Assembly (NCBI GenBank): GCA_013822395.1
Contig: PNKK01000020.1
Span: forward strand, 1 to 44,013
DNA from: Anaerolinea sp.
Lineage (GTDB): Bacteria; Chloroflexota; Limnocylindria; Limnocylindrales; CSP1-4
DNA length: 44,013 nucleotides
Direction of reading: 5' to 3'
Below the pieces are notes generated by a model. The model saw only the letters and a list, made by a program, of their open reading frames with translations, was not told the origin of the DNA and made no database searches. The translations under genes and the position numbers were made by a program. Every line of letters starts with the position of its first letter. Positions within the stretch are counted from its first letter, which is position 1. Shown piece by piece: positions 1-8,427 of this stretch.

Positions 1-600
1 GGCGCAGCTGATCGCGGCGGAGAGGTCGCCGTCGCTGATGAGCTTGATCCGGGCGCCGGTCCCCCGAACGTCCGCGATGAGCTGGTCGTGCCGGGGCCGG
101 TCCAGGATGATCACCGTGATGTCCGCCGGCTTGCGGCGCAGGGCCTCGGCGATCCGGTGGATGTTCTCCGCCGGCGAGAGCGTGATGTCCACATGGCCGG
201 CGACGAGCGGCCCCACGCACAGCTTCTCGAGATACGTGTCCGGGGCGTGAACCAGGCCGCCTCGCTCGGACGCGGCGAGGACCGTGATCGCGTTGGCCGA
301 GCCGGTGGCGACCAGGTTGGTCCCCTCGAGCGGGTCGACCGCGATGTCGATCTCCGGCGCGGTGCCGCCGTCGCCGGGGATCCCGACCAGCTCGCCGATG
401 TAGAGCATCGGCGCCTCGTCCCGCTCGCCCTCGCCGATGACGATCGTGCCGGCCATCTCGATCTCGTCCATGGCGACCCGCATCGCCTCGGTCGCGACGC
501 GATCCGCCTCGGTCCGGTCGCCCCGGCCCATGAGCCGCGCCGACGCGATCGCGGCCGCTTCCGTGACCCGCACCATCTCGAGCGCGAGCAGCTGCTCCAT
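1..600 (-). CDS. glpX: Fructose-1,6-bisphosphatase class II (GlpX), 5' part only
   Basis: The reading frame begins at the ATG at 600 and runs off the left edge, giving the first 200 residues of a protein whose family is normally about 320 residues. The start [20 protein letters not shown] and the sequence [16 protein letters not shown] followed by [15 protein letters not shown] are the class II FBPase metal- and phosphate-binding motifs of the Li+-sensitive phosphatase superfamily. The enzyme hydrolyses fructose-1,6-bisphosphate to fructose-6-phosphate in gluconeogenesis, in the cytoplasm. A GAGGGAG ribosome site lies about 5 bases before the ATG. The C-terminal third is outside the window, so intactness cannot be judged. 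Confidence 0.9.
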   Translation of the reverse strand, partial: MEQLLALEMVRVTEAAAIASARLMGRGDRTEADRVATEAMRVAMDEIEMAGTIVIGEGERDEAPMLYIGELVGIPGDGGTAPEIDIAVDPLEGTNLVATGSANAITVLAASERGGLVHAPDTYLEKLCVGPLVAGHVDITLSPAENIHRIAEALRRKPADITVIILDRPRHDQLIADVRGTGARIKLISDGDLSAAISCA

Positions 601-616
601 CCGAGCTCCCTCTTCG

Positions 617-880
617 GTCCGCTCAGCCGTGCCCGCCGAAAGGCGGCGGCGAGCACGCGAGCGCGCGCACTCCAACGTGCGTAAGCGAGCGAGCGCAGCC
701 GCCAACGCGGCGGCGGGCCGGATCAGCGGACCGCGTCAATGTCTGAAGTGTCGCCTCCCCGGCCCGGTCAGGCGAGCTCACCGCAAGGCGCGACCGAGCA
801 CGCGAGCGAGCGCACTCAAACGTGCGTGAGCGAGCGAGCGGAGGGCGCAACGCCGCGGGGAGCCGCATCACCGGACCGTA
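617..880. repeat. Duplicated GC-rich intergenic repeat
   Basis: The gap between glpX and purH contains two copies of a 45-bp core, at 651-695 and 796-840, identical at 42 of 45 positions and offset by 145 bp. Each core has the small dyad CGCAC-(loop)-GTGCG flanked by runs of GAGCGAGCG. Similarity continues on both sides of each core, with a downstream GGACCG-type end near 733 and 878, so the whole unit is roughly 115 bp. No gene is supported here: the ORFs across it are repetitive Arg/Ala/Ser-rich shadows. It may be a dispersed intergenic element or contain the purH terminator. Confidence 0.7.
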
Positions 881-883
881 CCT

Positions 884-2431
884 CTAGTGACGAAAGTGCC
901 GGCGACCAGTGAACACCATCGCAAGATGGTGCCGGTCGGCGACCTCGATGGCCATCTCGTCCCGGATCGAGCCGCCCGGCTGGATGATCGCGGTGACGCC
1001 GGCCTGGGCGGCGATCTGGATCCCGTCGGGGAACGGGAAGTAGGCGTCGCTGGCCATGACGCTCAGGCGCGCACGGTCGCCCGCGCGCCGGAGAGCGATC
1101 TCGACCGAGACCTGGCGGCTCGCCTGCGCGGCGCCGATCCCGACGGTCGCGCCGCTCCGGGCGAGGACGATGGCATTCGACCGGACGTGGTGGACGGTGC
1201 GCCAGGCGAAGAGGAGATCGGTCAGCTCCTCGAGCGTCGGCCGGCGCTTCGTGACCACCTGGAGCTGGCCGCGGTCGATGCCGAGGGTATCGAGCGTCTC
1301 GACGAGAAGCCCGCCCGCGACCCGCTTGAAATCGAGGTTGGCGATCCCGTAGTCGCGCATGCCGTCGGTGGGGTTAGGGGGGACGGCGATGACCTCCAGC
1401 CCGGGCTTCTGGCGGAGGATCCCGATGGCCGCCCGATCGAAGCCGGGCGCCACGACCGCCTCGTACGAGTTCTGGGCGATCGCCCGTGCGGTCGGCCCGT
1501 CCAGCTCGCGGTTGACCCCGACGATCCCGCCGAACGAGGCGACTGGGTCCGTTTCGAGGGCCTTCCGATACGCCTCGACGAGCTCGTCTGCCGACGCGAC
1601 CCCCACCGGGTCGGTGTGCTTCGCGATGGCGACGGTGGGGCCCGTGAAATCGTGCACGATCCGGTAGGCGGCGTCGATGTCGAGGAGGTTGTTGAACGAC
1701 GGCCGATCACCGTGGAGCTGCGTGGAGTCGGCGAGTGTGCCGGAGCGATGGGTGGTCTCGCGGTAGAACGCGGCGGACTGGTGCGGGTTCTCGCCGTGGC
1801 GGAGATCGTCCACCTTCTCCAGCACCATCGCCAGGCGCTTCGGGAAGATCGTCCCGGAGAGCTGGTTCAGGTACGCGGCGATCTCCGCGTGGTACGCGGC
1901 GACCGTCCCGAACGCCTCCGCGGCCAGCTGGGCGCGGAGCTCGGCGCTGACGTGACCGCGCTCCCTGATCTCGGAGATGACCCGCGGATAGTGCTCGGGA
2001 CTGGACACCGCGGCGACGCCGGCAGCGTTTCGGGCCGCCACACCGAGGAGCGCCGCGCCGCCGACGTCGATCATCTCGATTGCCCCCTCGAGCCCGACGA
2101 GGCTCCGCCCGATCTCGGCACCGAACGGCTTCACGTTGACGACGACGAGGTCGATCGTGCCGATGCCGTGGGCGGCGAGCTCGGCGAGCTGCTCCGGCTT
2201 GTCCCGTCGCGCCAGGATCCCCGCATAGACGGCCGGGTGGAACGTCTTGACCTGCCCGCCGAGGAGCGCGGGACCGCCGGTCAGGTCGGAGACCGGCGCG
2301 ACGTCGATCCCATCCGCCGCGAGGTGCTCGCGGGTTCCGTCGGTCGCGATGAGCTCGACGCCGAGGGTCTGGAGCTCACGCGCAAAGGCGGTGATGCCGT
2401 CGCGTGTGGCGACCGACAGCAGGGCTCGCAA
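884..2431 (-). CDS. purH: Bifunctional AICAR formyltransferase / IMP cyclohydrolase PurH
   Basis: PurH catalyses the last two steps of de novo IMP synthesis in the cytoplasm. The N-terminal MGS-like cyclohydrolase domain (about residues 1-180) starts RALLSVATRDGI and contains GGQVKTFHPAVYAGIL. The C-terminal transformylase domain contains LRHGENPHQSAAFYR, FNNLLDIDAAYR, the catalytic Lys-His in KHTDPVG, and SDAYFPFPDGI. The usual KHxNPCG reads KHTDPVG here and the phosphate loop STGGT reads ATDGT, both mild departures with Lys-His kept. I chose the TTG at 2431 because GGAGGAGGA lies just before it and family homology begins there; the frame stays open to 2515 but that extension is not PurH-like. 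The product is 515 residues, a normal length. It diverges from the gene at 2554. Confidence 0.93.
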   Translation of the reverse strand: MRALLSVATRDGITAFARELQTLGVELIATDGTREHLAADGIDVAPVSDLTGGPALLGGQVKTFHPAVYAGILARRDKPEQLAELAAHGIGTIDLVVVNVKPFGAEIGRSLVGLEGAIEMIDVGGAALLGVAARNAAGVAAVSSPEHYPRVISEIRERGHVSAELRAQLAAEAFGTVAAYHAEIAAYLNQLSGTIFPKRLAMVLEKVDDLRHGENPHQSAAFYRETTHRSGTLADSTQLHGDRPSFNNLLDIDAAYRIVHDFTGPTVAIAKHTDPVGVASADELVEAYRKALETDPVASFGGIVGVNRELDGPTARAIAQNSYEAVVAPGFDRAAIGILRQKPGLEVIAVPPNPTDGMRDYGIANLDFKRVAGGLLVETLDTLGIDRGQLQVVTKRRPTLEELTDLLFAWRTVHHVRSNAIVLARSGATVGIGAAQASRQVSVEIALRRAGDRARLSVMASDAYFPFPDGIQIAAQAGVTAIIQPGGSIRDEMAIEVADRHHLAMVFTGRRHFRH

Positions 2432-2474
2432 GCGTCCTCCTCCATCCGCCTCTACCTTCGCGCGTCTCGGGCCG

Positions 2475-2503
2475 AGTATACCCGCGGGCCATGGCATACT
2501 CCA
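2475..2503 (-). promoter_or_regulatory. Possible purH promoter
   Basis: On the minus strand a TATACT hexamer (2475-2480) lies about 45 bases upstream of the TTG start of purH. The hexamer 17 bases further upstream, TGGAGT, matches the -35 consensus weakly. The -10 is good for such a GC-rich genome, but the assignment rests on it alone. Confidence 0.35.
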
Positions 2504-2553
2504 CGCTCGCCCCACCCTGACGTGCGGCGCGGCCGAGTGCAGTTGGAGAGACC

Positions 2554-2982
2554 GTGACGCTCCCGCCCTGGGAATACCTGTTCATTCCCTTCTCGAACAC
2601 CAACTTCCCGGACCTCTATTTCCCGTTGCTGGCCGCATCCATCGTCCTCCTGCTCGTCCTGCTCGTCCTCTACAACGTCCGGACGCGGGCGCTTCACCGG
2701 CATCGCCTCTACACGGACATGTGGGAGTGGCTGCTCTGGACCGGGATCATCACGTTCGGCATGCTGATCGTCGGCGCGACGTTCCTGTTCGAGTCCGAGG
2801 TCGTCCTCGTCATCCTGCTCGGCGGACTCGGGACGATGATCTGGGTCCGCTTCTGGCGCTACCCGCCGCTTTTCGCGGCGTACGAGCAGCAGCTCGCGCG
2901 GCAGCGCTACCTCAGCCGGGCCAAGGCCGCCCGGCCCGAGGCGACGATCCGGTCCAGGACTTCGCGCCGCAAGCGGCGCTGA
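2554..2982 (+). CDS. Small membrane protein, two transmembrane segments
   Basis: A 142-residue protein of unknown function starting at GTG 2554, preceded by a GGAGAG ribosome site. Two hydrophobic helices are visible, at about residues 22-42 (LLAASIVLLLVLLVLY) and 60-92 (GIITFGMLIVGATFLF then VVLVILLGGLG). A Tyr/Arg-rich cytoplasmic tail ends in a very basic stretch (RSRTSRRKRR). It is divergent from purH and is followed after 80 bases by the cupin gene. It resembles small uncharacterised integral membrane proteins and no family could be named. Confidence 0.7.
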   Translation: MTLPPWEYLFIPFSNTNFPDLYFPLLAASIVLLLVLLVLYNVRTRALHRHRLYTDMWEWLLWTGIITFGMLIVGATFLFESEVVLVILLGGLGTMIWVRFWRYPPLFAAYEQQLARQRYLSRAKAARPEATIRSRTSRRKRR

Positions 2983-3062
2983 CGGCCCGAGGCGGGCTCC
3001 GGCAGACCACGGCGAACGCGGCCGACTGCAACGAACGCGGCGGAACCCGGGAACGACGTCCG

Positions 3063-3557
3063 ATGCCGATCGAGGTCCGCCGCTTCGGAGTGGGCCACCG
3101 GCGCCCGGAGGGACCGCCCGGCACGCACGGGCTGACCGGTCAGGTCATCCATTCCGACGGCCGCGGCGTCGTGGCCGAGATCGCCTTCTCGCGCGGCGGC
3201 GCGATCGCGCCGCACGACAACCCGAGCACAACCTGGTTCTGCGTCATCGAGGGTGGTGGCTGGGTGCTCGTCGGCGAGGAGCGGCGCCGGGTGGCCGCGG
3301 GCGAGGCCGTCCTCTGGCCGGCGAACGTGACCCACGCCGCCTGGACGGACCACGGGGAGATGCGCGCGATCGTCGTGGAATTCGCCGGGGCGGACGATCT
3401 CGATGCTGTGACGCCCGTGATCGAGGGCGGGGCGAGGCGCCTTGAGCCCGGTGCGGCGGGCATCGCGTCGCGCGACCCGTCGCGCGGCGAAGGGCGCCTG
3501 GCGGACCGGCCAGTGGATCCGGTTCCGCACGACCGATCGGCCGGAGAGCCGGTGTGA
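3063..3557 (+). CDS. Cupin-domain protein
   Basis: A 164-residue protein with one small beta-barrel cupin domain at about residues 30-115. Motif 1 is seen as GGAIAPHDNPSTTWFCVIEG and motif 2 as GEAVLWPANVTHAAW. The first metal-binding motif keeps only one of the two usual histidines (HDN instead of HxH), while the His in motif 2 is present, so metal binding and activity cannot be assumed. ATG 3063 is the first start that gives the conserved domain; its ribosome site is weak. The C-terminal 45 residues are low-complexity. Substrate unknown. Confidence 0.75.
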   Translation: MPIEVRRFGVGHRRPEGPPGTHGLTGQVIHSDGRGVVAEIAFSRGGAIAPHDNPSTTWFCVIEGGGWVLVGEERRRVAAGEAVLWPANVTHAAWTDHGEMRAIVVEFAGADDLDAVTPVIEGGARRLEPGAAGIASRDPSRGEGRLADRPVDPVPHDRSAGEPV

Positions 3558-3789
3558 TCCGGCAACGGTCCTGCTGTTCCCGATCGACCCGCCATCGATC
3601 CGGCCGATCAGCCGGACGTCGAGCGCGCACTGCATGCAGCCGAGATGGCCGGCCCAAGCGGTCTGACGAACGTGGTCAAGCGCCGGGTGATCGCTCGGAT
3701 CGATGACGCGAGGCGGGCACTCCCCGGACTCACGGTCCCGAGGCGACCGGTGAGGCGTGCGCGAGCGACTCCGGCGAGGCGCCGCCGGA

Positions 3790-4392
3790 TCAGGCCTGAC
3801 CGAGGATCGCCCCCAGCTGGCCGAGGATCCGCGCCGTGGCGCCCCAGACACGGAGGCCGTTCGTCGGGTAGGCACCGAACCGGAGCGGGAAGCCACGGAC
3901 CTCGGTCTCGACGAGCTCGATCGGTGCATCCGGCAGGAACGCGGCCAGCGGCGCCCGGACGATCGCCTCGACCTCATCCGGCGAGGCGGTGAGCGTGGGG
4001 CGGCGCGACGCGATCGCGACGACCGGCGTGACCCGGTAGTCCGAGACGGGGATCCAGAACGTCTCCAGCTCCCCGACGACGCGGACCCCCGCGGCGACGG
4101 GATCCAGGCCGATCTCCTCGGCTGCCTCGCGGAGTGCGGCACCGGTCGCGTCCTCGTCCCCGACCTCGAACCGACCGCCGGGGAGCGCGACGTCGCCGGC
4201 GTGATGGCCGCCATGATCGACCCGGCGGATGAGGATCACCTCCGCCTCGGCGTCCAGGGCGTCCGAGGCAGGCGCGATCAGGACGAGCACGGCCGCCGGC
4301 CGCGCGCTCGCCGGGCCGGTGGTGATCGCGGGTGTGCGCCGCTCGCCCGTGTCCAGGCGGACCGGCATGAGCGCGTCCGGCGGCGCCGGCAA
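3790..4392 (-). CDS. NUDIX hydrolase, CoA-pyrophosphatase (NudL/CoAse) type
   Basis: About 200 residues. The CoAse-family signature is visible as LIRRVDHGGHHAGDVALPGG running into the NUDIX box with its REAAEEIGL core. Family members cleave the pyrophosphate of CoA and its oxidised or acyl forms, giving 3',5'-ADP and 4'-phosphopantetheine. The start is uncertain: TTG 4392 gives the longest form and ATG 4368 (MPVRLDTG) is equally plausible; neither has a clear ribosome site. It lies 44 bases after clpB on the same strand and is probably the last gene of the heat-shock run, which would link CoA turnover to stress. Substrate is inferred from the motif only. Confidence 0.82.
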   Translation of the reverse strand: MPAPPDALMPVRLDTGERRTPAITTGPASARPAAVLVLIAPASDALDAEAEVILIRRVDHGGHHAGDVALPGGRFEVGDEDATGAALREAAEEIGLDPVAAGVRVVGELETFWIPVSDYRVTPVVAIASRRPTLTASPDEVEAIVRAPLAAFLPDAPIELVETEVRGFPLRFGAYPTNGLRVWGATARILGQLGAILGQA

Positions 4393-4436
4393 GGCCGCCG
4401 GAAGCGATGCGAGGCGGGCGCCAGCCTCGACGTGCC

Positions 4437-7211
4437 TCAGTTGACGAGGCCCTCCTCGTCCCGCTTCCGCGGCGACGCGTCCGGCAGATCCAGGACGGAT
4501 CGCCCACGGCCGCGACCGGCTCCGGCCCCGGCGCCCACCGGGCCCTCGCCCTCCCCGCCCGGACGCGCCGAGCGGGCATCCCGGCGATCCGCGGCATCGG
4601 CCACCACAACGGCGTCCTCAGAGGAAAAGACGATCGTGGAGCCGACCGGATCCGCGTCCGCGACGACCCGGTCGCCCGGCTTGAACCGGCCCTCGATGAG
4701 TGCCCGCGCGAACGGGTTCTCGACCAGGCGCTGGATCGTCCGCTTGAGCGGCCGCGCCCCGAAGGCCGGGTCGTGCCCTTCGCGGGCGATGAGCGCCCGT
4801 GCCGCCGGCGTCAGCTCGAGGGCCAGGTCCTGCGCCGCCAGTCGCCGCGCGAGGTCGGCCAGGAGCAGGTCCACGATCGCCACGAGATCCGCGTCCGTGA
4901 GCGCGTGGAAGACGATCACCTCGTCCACCCGGTTCAGGAACTCGGGCCGGAACTGGAGGCGCAGCGCATCGGTCACGTCGCGCTTCATCGCCTCGTACGC
5001 GGCGGCGTCCTCCGCCCGCCCCGCATACGACTGGATCACCGTCGACCCGACGTTGCTGGTCATGATCACGACGGTGTTCTTGAAGTCGACCGTCCGGCCC
5101 TGCCCATCGGTGAGCCGGCCATCGTCGAGCACCTGGAGGAGGACGTTGAACACGTCCGGATGGGCCTTCTCGATCTCGTCGAGCAGGACCACCTGGTACG
5201 GCCGGCGTCGGACCGCCTCGGTCAGCTGGCCGCCCTCCTCGTAGCCGACGTAGCCGGGCGGCGCGCCGACCAGTCTCGAGACCGAGAACTTCTCCATGTA
5301 CTCGCTCATGTCGATCCGGACCATCGCGGCCTCGTCGTCGAAGAGGAAGGCTGCAAGGGCCCGCGCCAGCTCGGTCTTGCCGACGCCGGTGGGCCCCAGG
5401 AAGAGGAACGATCCAATCGGCCGGCGTGGGTCCTTGAGCCCGGCACGGGCCCTTCGAACGGCGTCGGAGACGGCCGCGATGGCCTCCTCCTGGCCCACGA
5501 CCCGGTCGTGAAGGCGTTCCTCCATGTGGACGAGCTTCGCGGTCTCGCCCTCCAGGAGCTTCGAGACGGGGATCCCCGTCCAAGCCCCGACGATCTCGGC
5601 GATGTCATCGGCGGTCACCTCCTCCTTGAGGAGGGCCCCGGGGCCCTGGAGGGCGGCGATCGCCGCCTCCTGCGCGTGGAGCCGCTCGGTGAGCTCGCGC
5701 TGGGTGCCGTACTTGAGCTGGGCTGCCCGCTCATAGTCGGCCTCCCGCTCCGCCTGCTCGATCCGGACGGCGAGGCTTTCGAGCTCGGTCTTCGTGGCGC
5801 GGATCGCGCCGATCGCGGTCTTCTCTGCCTCCCAGCGCTGCTTCATCGCGCCGGCCTCCTCGGCGATCTCGGCGAGCTCCTTCTCGAGCGCCTCGAGGCG
5901 GGCCTTCGAGGCGTCGTCGGACTCCTTGCGGAGCGCTTCCCGTTCGATCTCGAGCTGGATCCGGCGCCGCTCGAGCTCGTCCAGCTCGATCGGCATCGAG
6001 TCGATCTCCATCCGGAGGCGGGAGGCCGCCTCGTCGACCAGGTCGATCGCCTTGTCGGGCAGGAACCGCTCGGTGATGTAGCGGTTGGACAGCGTGGCAG
6101 CCGCGACGAGGGCGGAGTCCGTGATCCGGACGCCGTGGTGGACCTCGTAGCGCTCGCGCAGGCCGCGGAGGATCGAGATCGTCTCCTCGACCGTCGGCTG
6201 GTCCACGAGAACCGGCTGGAAGCGCCGCTCGAGGGCGGCGTCCTTCTCGATGTGCTTGCGGTACTCGTCGAGGGTCGTCGCGCCGATCGTGTGGAGCTCG
6301 CCGCGGGCGAGCATCGGCTTGAGGAGGTTCGAGGCGTCCATCGCACCCTCGGCGGCCCCGGCTCCCACGACCGTGTGGAGCTCGTCGATGAACAGGATGA
6401 CCGCCCCCTCGCTGTCCCTGATCTCCTTGAGGACGGCCTTCAGGCGCTCCTCGAACTCGCCCCGGAACTTCGCCCCGGCGATGAGTGCCCCGAGGTCGAG
6501 CGACACGACGCGCTTGTCCCTGAGGGTCTCGGGCACGTCGCCGCGGACGATCCGTTGGGCGAGGCCCTCGGCGATCGCCGTCTTGCCGACCCCCGGCTCG
6601 CCGATGAGAACCGGGTTGTTCTTCGTCCGGCGCGACAGGACCTGCATCACACGGCGGATCTCCTCGTCCCGCCCGATCACCGGGTCCAGCTTGCCGGCCC
6701 GGGCCTCCGCAGTCAGGTCCCGGCCGTACTTCTCGAGGGCCTGGTAGGTGCCCTCCGGGTTCGGCGAGGTGACCCGCTGGCCGCCGCGCACCGAGGCCAG
6801 CGCCCCGAGGATCGCCTCGCGGTTCGCACCGTGCCGGTCGAGCAGTTTCTGCCCCTCACCGCCGACCTCGGCCACACCGAGCAGGAGGTGCTCGGTGGAC
6901 GTGTACTCGTCGCCGAGCCGGCGCGCCTCCTCCTGGGCGCGGTCCACGACGCGCTTCGCGCGCGGGTCGAGCGCCAGCGAGCCGCCCCGGATCTTCGCCC
7001 GCTTGGCGAGGATAGCCGCGAGCTCGCCGCGGAAGGCGGGCAGGTCCACGCCGAGCCGGCGGAGCGTCTCGGCGGGCACGCCGTCCTCAGGCTCCACGAG
7101 GGCGGCGAGGAGGTGCTCGGCGTCGAGGACGGGGCTCTCCAGCCGCTCGGCAAGCCCCTGAGCGGCGAGGACGGCCTCCTGGGCCTTCTGGGTGAAGCGG
7201 TCGAGTTGCAT
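4437..7211 (-). CDS. clpB: ATP-dependent disaggregase ClpB (Hsp100)
   Basis: A 924-residue hexameric AAA+ chaperone that pulls polypeptides out of aggregates together with DnaK/DnaJ. Visible in order: Clp-N repeats (1-145), first ATPase with Walker A GEPGVGKT (204-211) and Walker B VILFIDEL, the coiled-coil M domain (about 400-530, rich in Glu/Arg/Leu), and a second ATPase with [19 protein letters not shown] and the [11 protein letters not shown] sensor region. It is longer than the usual 860-870 residues because of a C-terminal tail of about 60 residues, rich in Gly, Ala, Arg and Asp. The ATG at 7211 has only a weak AGAGA ribosome site. It is 34 bases after dnaJ and is probably co-transcribed with it. 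Confidence 0.97.
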   Translation of the reverse strand: MQLDRFTQKAQEAVLAAQGLAERLESPVLDAEHLLAALVEPEDGVPAETLRRLGVDLPAFRGELAAILAKRAKIRGGSLALDPRAKRVVDRAQEEARRLGDEYTSTEHLLLGVAEVGGEGQKLLDRHGANREAILGALASVRGGQRVTSPNPEGTYQALEKYGRDLTAEARAGKLDPVIGRDEEIRRVMQVLSRRTKNNPVLIGEPGVGKTAIAEGLAQRIVRGDVPETLRDKRVVSLDLGALIAGAKFRGEFEERLKAVLKEIRDSEGAVILFIDELHTVVGAGAAEGAMDASNLLKPMLARGELHTIGATTLDEYRKHIEKDAALERRFQPVLVDQPTVEETISILRGLRERYEVHHGVRITDSALVAAATLSNRYITERFLPDKAIDLVDEAASRLRMEIDSMPIELDELERRRIQLEIEREALRKESDDASKARLEALEKELAEIAEEAGAMKQRWEAEKTAIGAIRATKTELESLAVRIEQAEREADYERAAQLKYGTQRELTERLHAQEAAIAALQGPGALLKEEVTADDIAEIVGAWTGIPVSKLLEGETAKLVHMEERLHDRVVGQEEAIAAVSDAVRRARAGLKDPRRPIGSFLFLGPTGVGKTELARALAAFLFDDEAAMVRIDMSEYMEKFSVSRLVGAPPGYVGYEEGGQLTEAVRRRPYQVVLLDEIEKAHPDVFNVLLQVLDDGRLTDGQGRTVDFKNTVVIMTSNVGSTVIQSYAGRAEDAAAYEAMKRDVTDALRLQFRPEFLNRVDEVIVFHALTDADLVAIVDLLLADLARRLAAQDLALELTPAARALIAREGHDPAFGARPLKRTIQRLVENPFARALIEGRFKPGDRVVADADPVGSTIVFSSEDAVVVADAADRRDARSARPGGEGEGPVGAGAGAGRGRGRSVLDLPDASPRKRDEEGLVN

Positions 7212-7245
7212 GGCGATCTCTGCGCTGGGTTCCGTGCGGCGCGGG

Positions 7246-8358
7246 TCAGGCCCGCGGATCGGGTTGGCGGGCGAGGTCCAGGAACCGTACGGCGGCCTCC
7301 TTCGCCTCGTCGGACAGGTGCGTCGGGAGGATGACGTGGATCCGGACGTAGAGGTCGCCCGGATCGCCGCCCTTCAGGCGCGGCATGCCCTGGCCGGTCA
7401 ACCGGAATGTCTTGCCGTTCTGGGTCCCGGGCGGAAGCGTGAGCAGCACCCGGCCCTTCAGCGTCCGGACCGTCACCTCGCCGCCGAGGAGCGCCTCGCG
7501 AAGCGTGACCGGCACCTCCCGCTCGAGGTCTGCGCCGCGTCGCGTGAAGACGCCGTGCGGGTTGAGATGGATGACGACGATCAGGTCGCGGCCGTCCGGG
7601 CCCTTGCCGGACAGCCGGACTCGGCTCCCCGTGTCGACGCCGCGCGGGATCTGGATCTCCAGGCGCTTGCCTGAGACCTCGACGATGCGGCTCGTCCCAT
7701 GGAAGGCCTCCTCGAGCGAGATCTCGGCCGTCGCCTCAACCGCAGGCAGGACACCGCCGTGCACCGAGCCCGCCGCTGCACCCCGGCCGGAGCGACCGGC
7801 CCCGCCGGTGGCGCGGCCCGAGCCGCGATCCACGCCCATGCCCGTCAGGATGTCCTCGACGGAGCCCGCGCCGCTCGCGCTGCCGGCCCGGAACGCCCCA
7901 CCCCCGGCGCGCGTGCCCCCGGCGCGAGCGCCGGGGGCGCTGCCGCCGAACATCATCCGGAAGAAGTCGCTGAACCCGGCCGTGCCGCCGGTCGTGTGGA
8001 ACTCGTAGCGGACGTTGCCGCCGCCCGCGCCGCCGACGCTCGCATAGCCCTCGAACGGCCCACCCGGCCCGAACGGATCCCCCCCGGCACCACCGGTACG
8101 GCTTGCCGCCGCTCCGGCCCCGGCCCGGGCATAGGCTTCCCAGTCCCGGCCGAAGCGGTCGTATTTGGCCCGCTTGTCCGGGTCGGACAGGACCTCATTC
8201 GCCTCGTTGACGTCCTTGAACCGCTGCTCGGCGGCCCTGTCGCCCGGCCTCTTGTCCGGGTGGCTCTCGCGGGCGAGCTTCCGGAAGGCCTTCTTGATCT
8301 CGGCCGCAGACGCGGTCCTCGGCACGCCGAGGATCTGGTAGTAGTCGCGAACGTCCAT
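7246..8358 (-). CDS. DnaJ/CbpA-type co-chaperone (class B J-protein)
   Basis: A 370-residue J-domain protein. Residues 1-70 form the J domain ([23 protein letters not shown] motif in SHPDKRPGD). It is followed by a long Gly/Ala/Arg-rich linker (about 75-200) and two C-terminal substrate-binding beta domains ([20 protein letters not shown] through the last 160 residues). The four-CxxCxGxG zinc finger of class A DnaJ is absent, so this is the CbpA/class B form. It stimulates DnaK ATPase. I chose ATG 8358 over the GTG at 8364 because GAGGT lies 7 bases before it. It lies between lon and clpB in the heat-shock operon. Confidence 0.92.
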   Translation of the reverse strand: MDVRDYYQILGVPRTASAAEIKKAFRKLARESHPDKRPGDRAAEQRFKDVNEANEVLSDPDKRAKYDRFGRDWEAYARAGAGAAASRTGGAGGDPFGPGGPFEGYASVGGAGGGNVRYEFHTTGGTAGFSDFFRMMFGGSAPGARAGGTRAGGGAFRAGSASGAGSVEDILTGMGVDRGSGRATGGAGRSGRGAAAGSVHGGVLPAVEATAEISLEEAFHGTSRIVEVSGKRLEIQIPRGVDTGSRVRLSGKGPDGRDLIVVIHLNPHGVFTRRGADLEREVPVTLREALLGGEVTVRTLKGRVLLTLPPGTQNGKTFRLTGQGMPRLKGGDPGDLYVRIHVILPTHLSDEAKEAAVRFLDLARQPDPRA

Positions 8359-8427
8359 CGTCACGACCTCGGAGACCGGCGGCGCTCGAGGGTCACTCGA
8401 GGCGCCGTCTCAGTCTCTTCCTCCTCG

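Noticed and set aside
2429..2515. PurH starting at 2515
   Set aside because: Homology begins at the TTG at 2431, which has GGAGGAGGA before it; the longer form would run through the likely promoter.
887..2557. A 556-codon plus-strand reading frame
   Set aside because: Shadow of purH on the opposite strand; no recognisable motifs.
2907..4214. A 435-codon minus-strand frame across the cupin and NUDIX genes
   Set aside because: It crosses two convincing genes in other frames and has low-complexity composition.
4407..7334. A 975-codon plus-strand reading frame
   Set aside because: It is exactly antisense to clpB, with an Arg/Asp/Gly/Leu-only composition typical of shadow frames in GC-rich genes.
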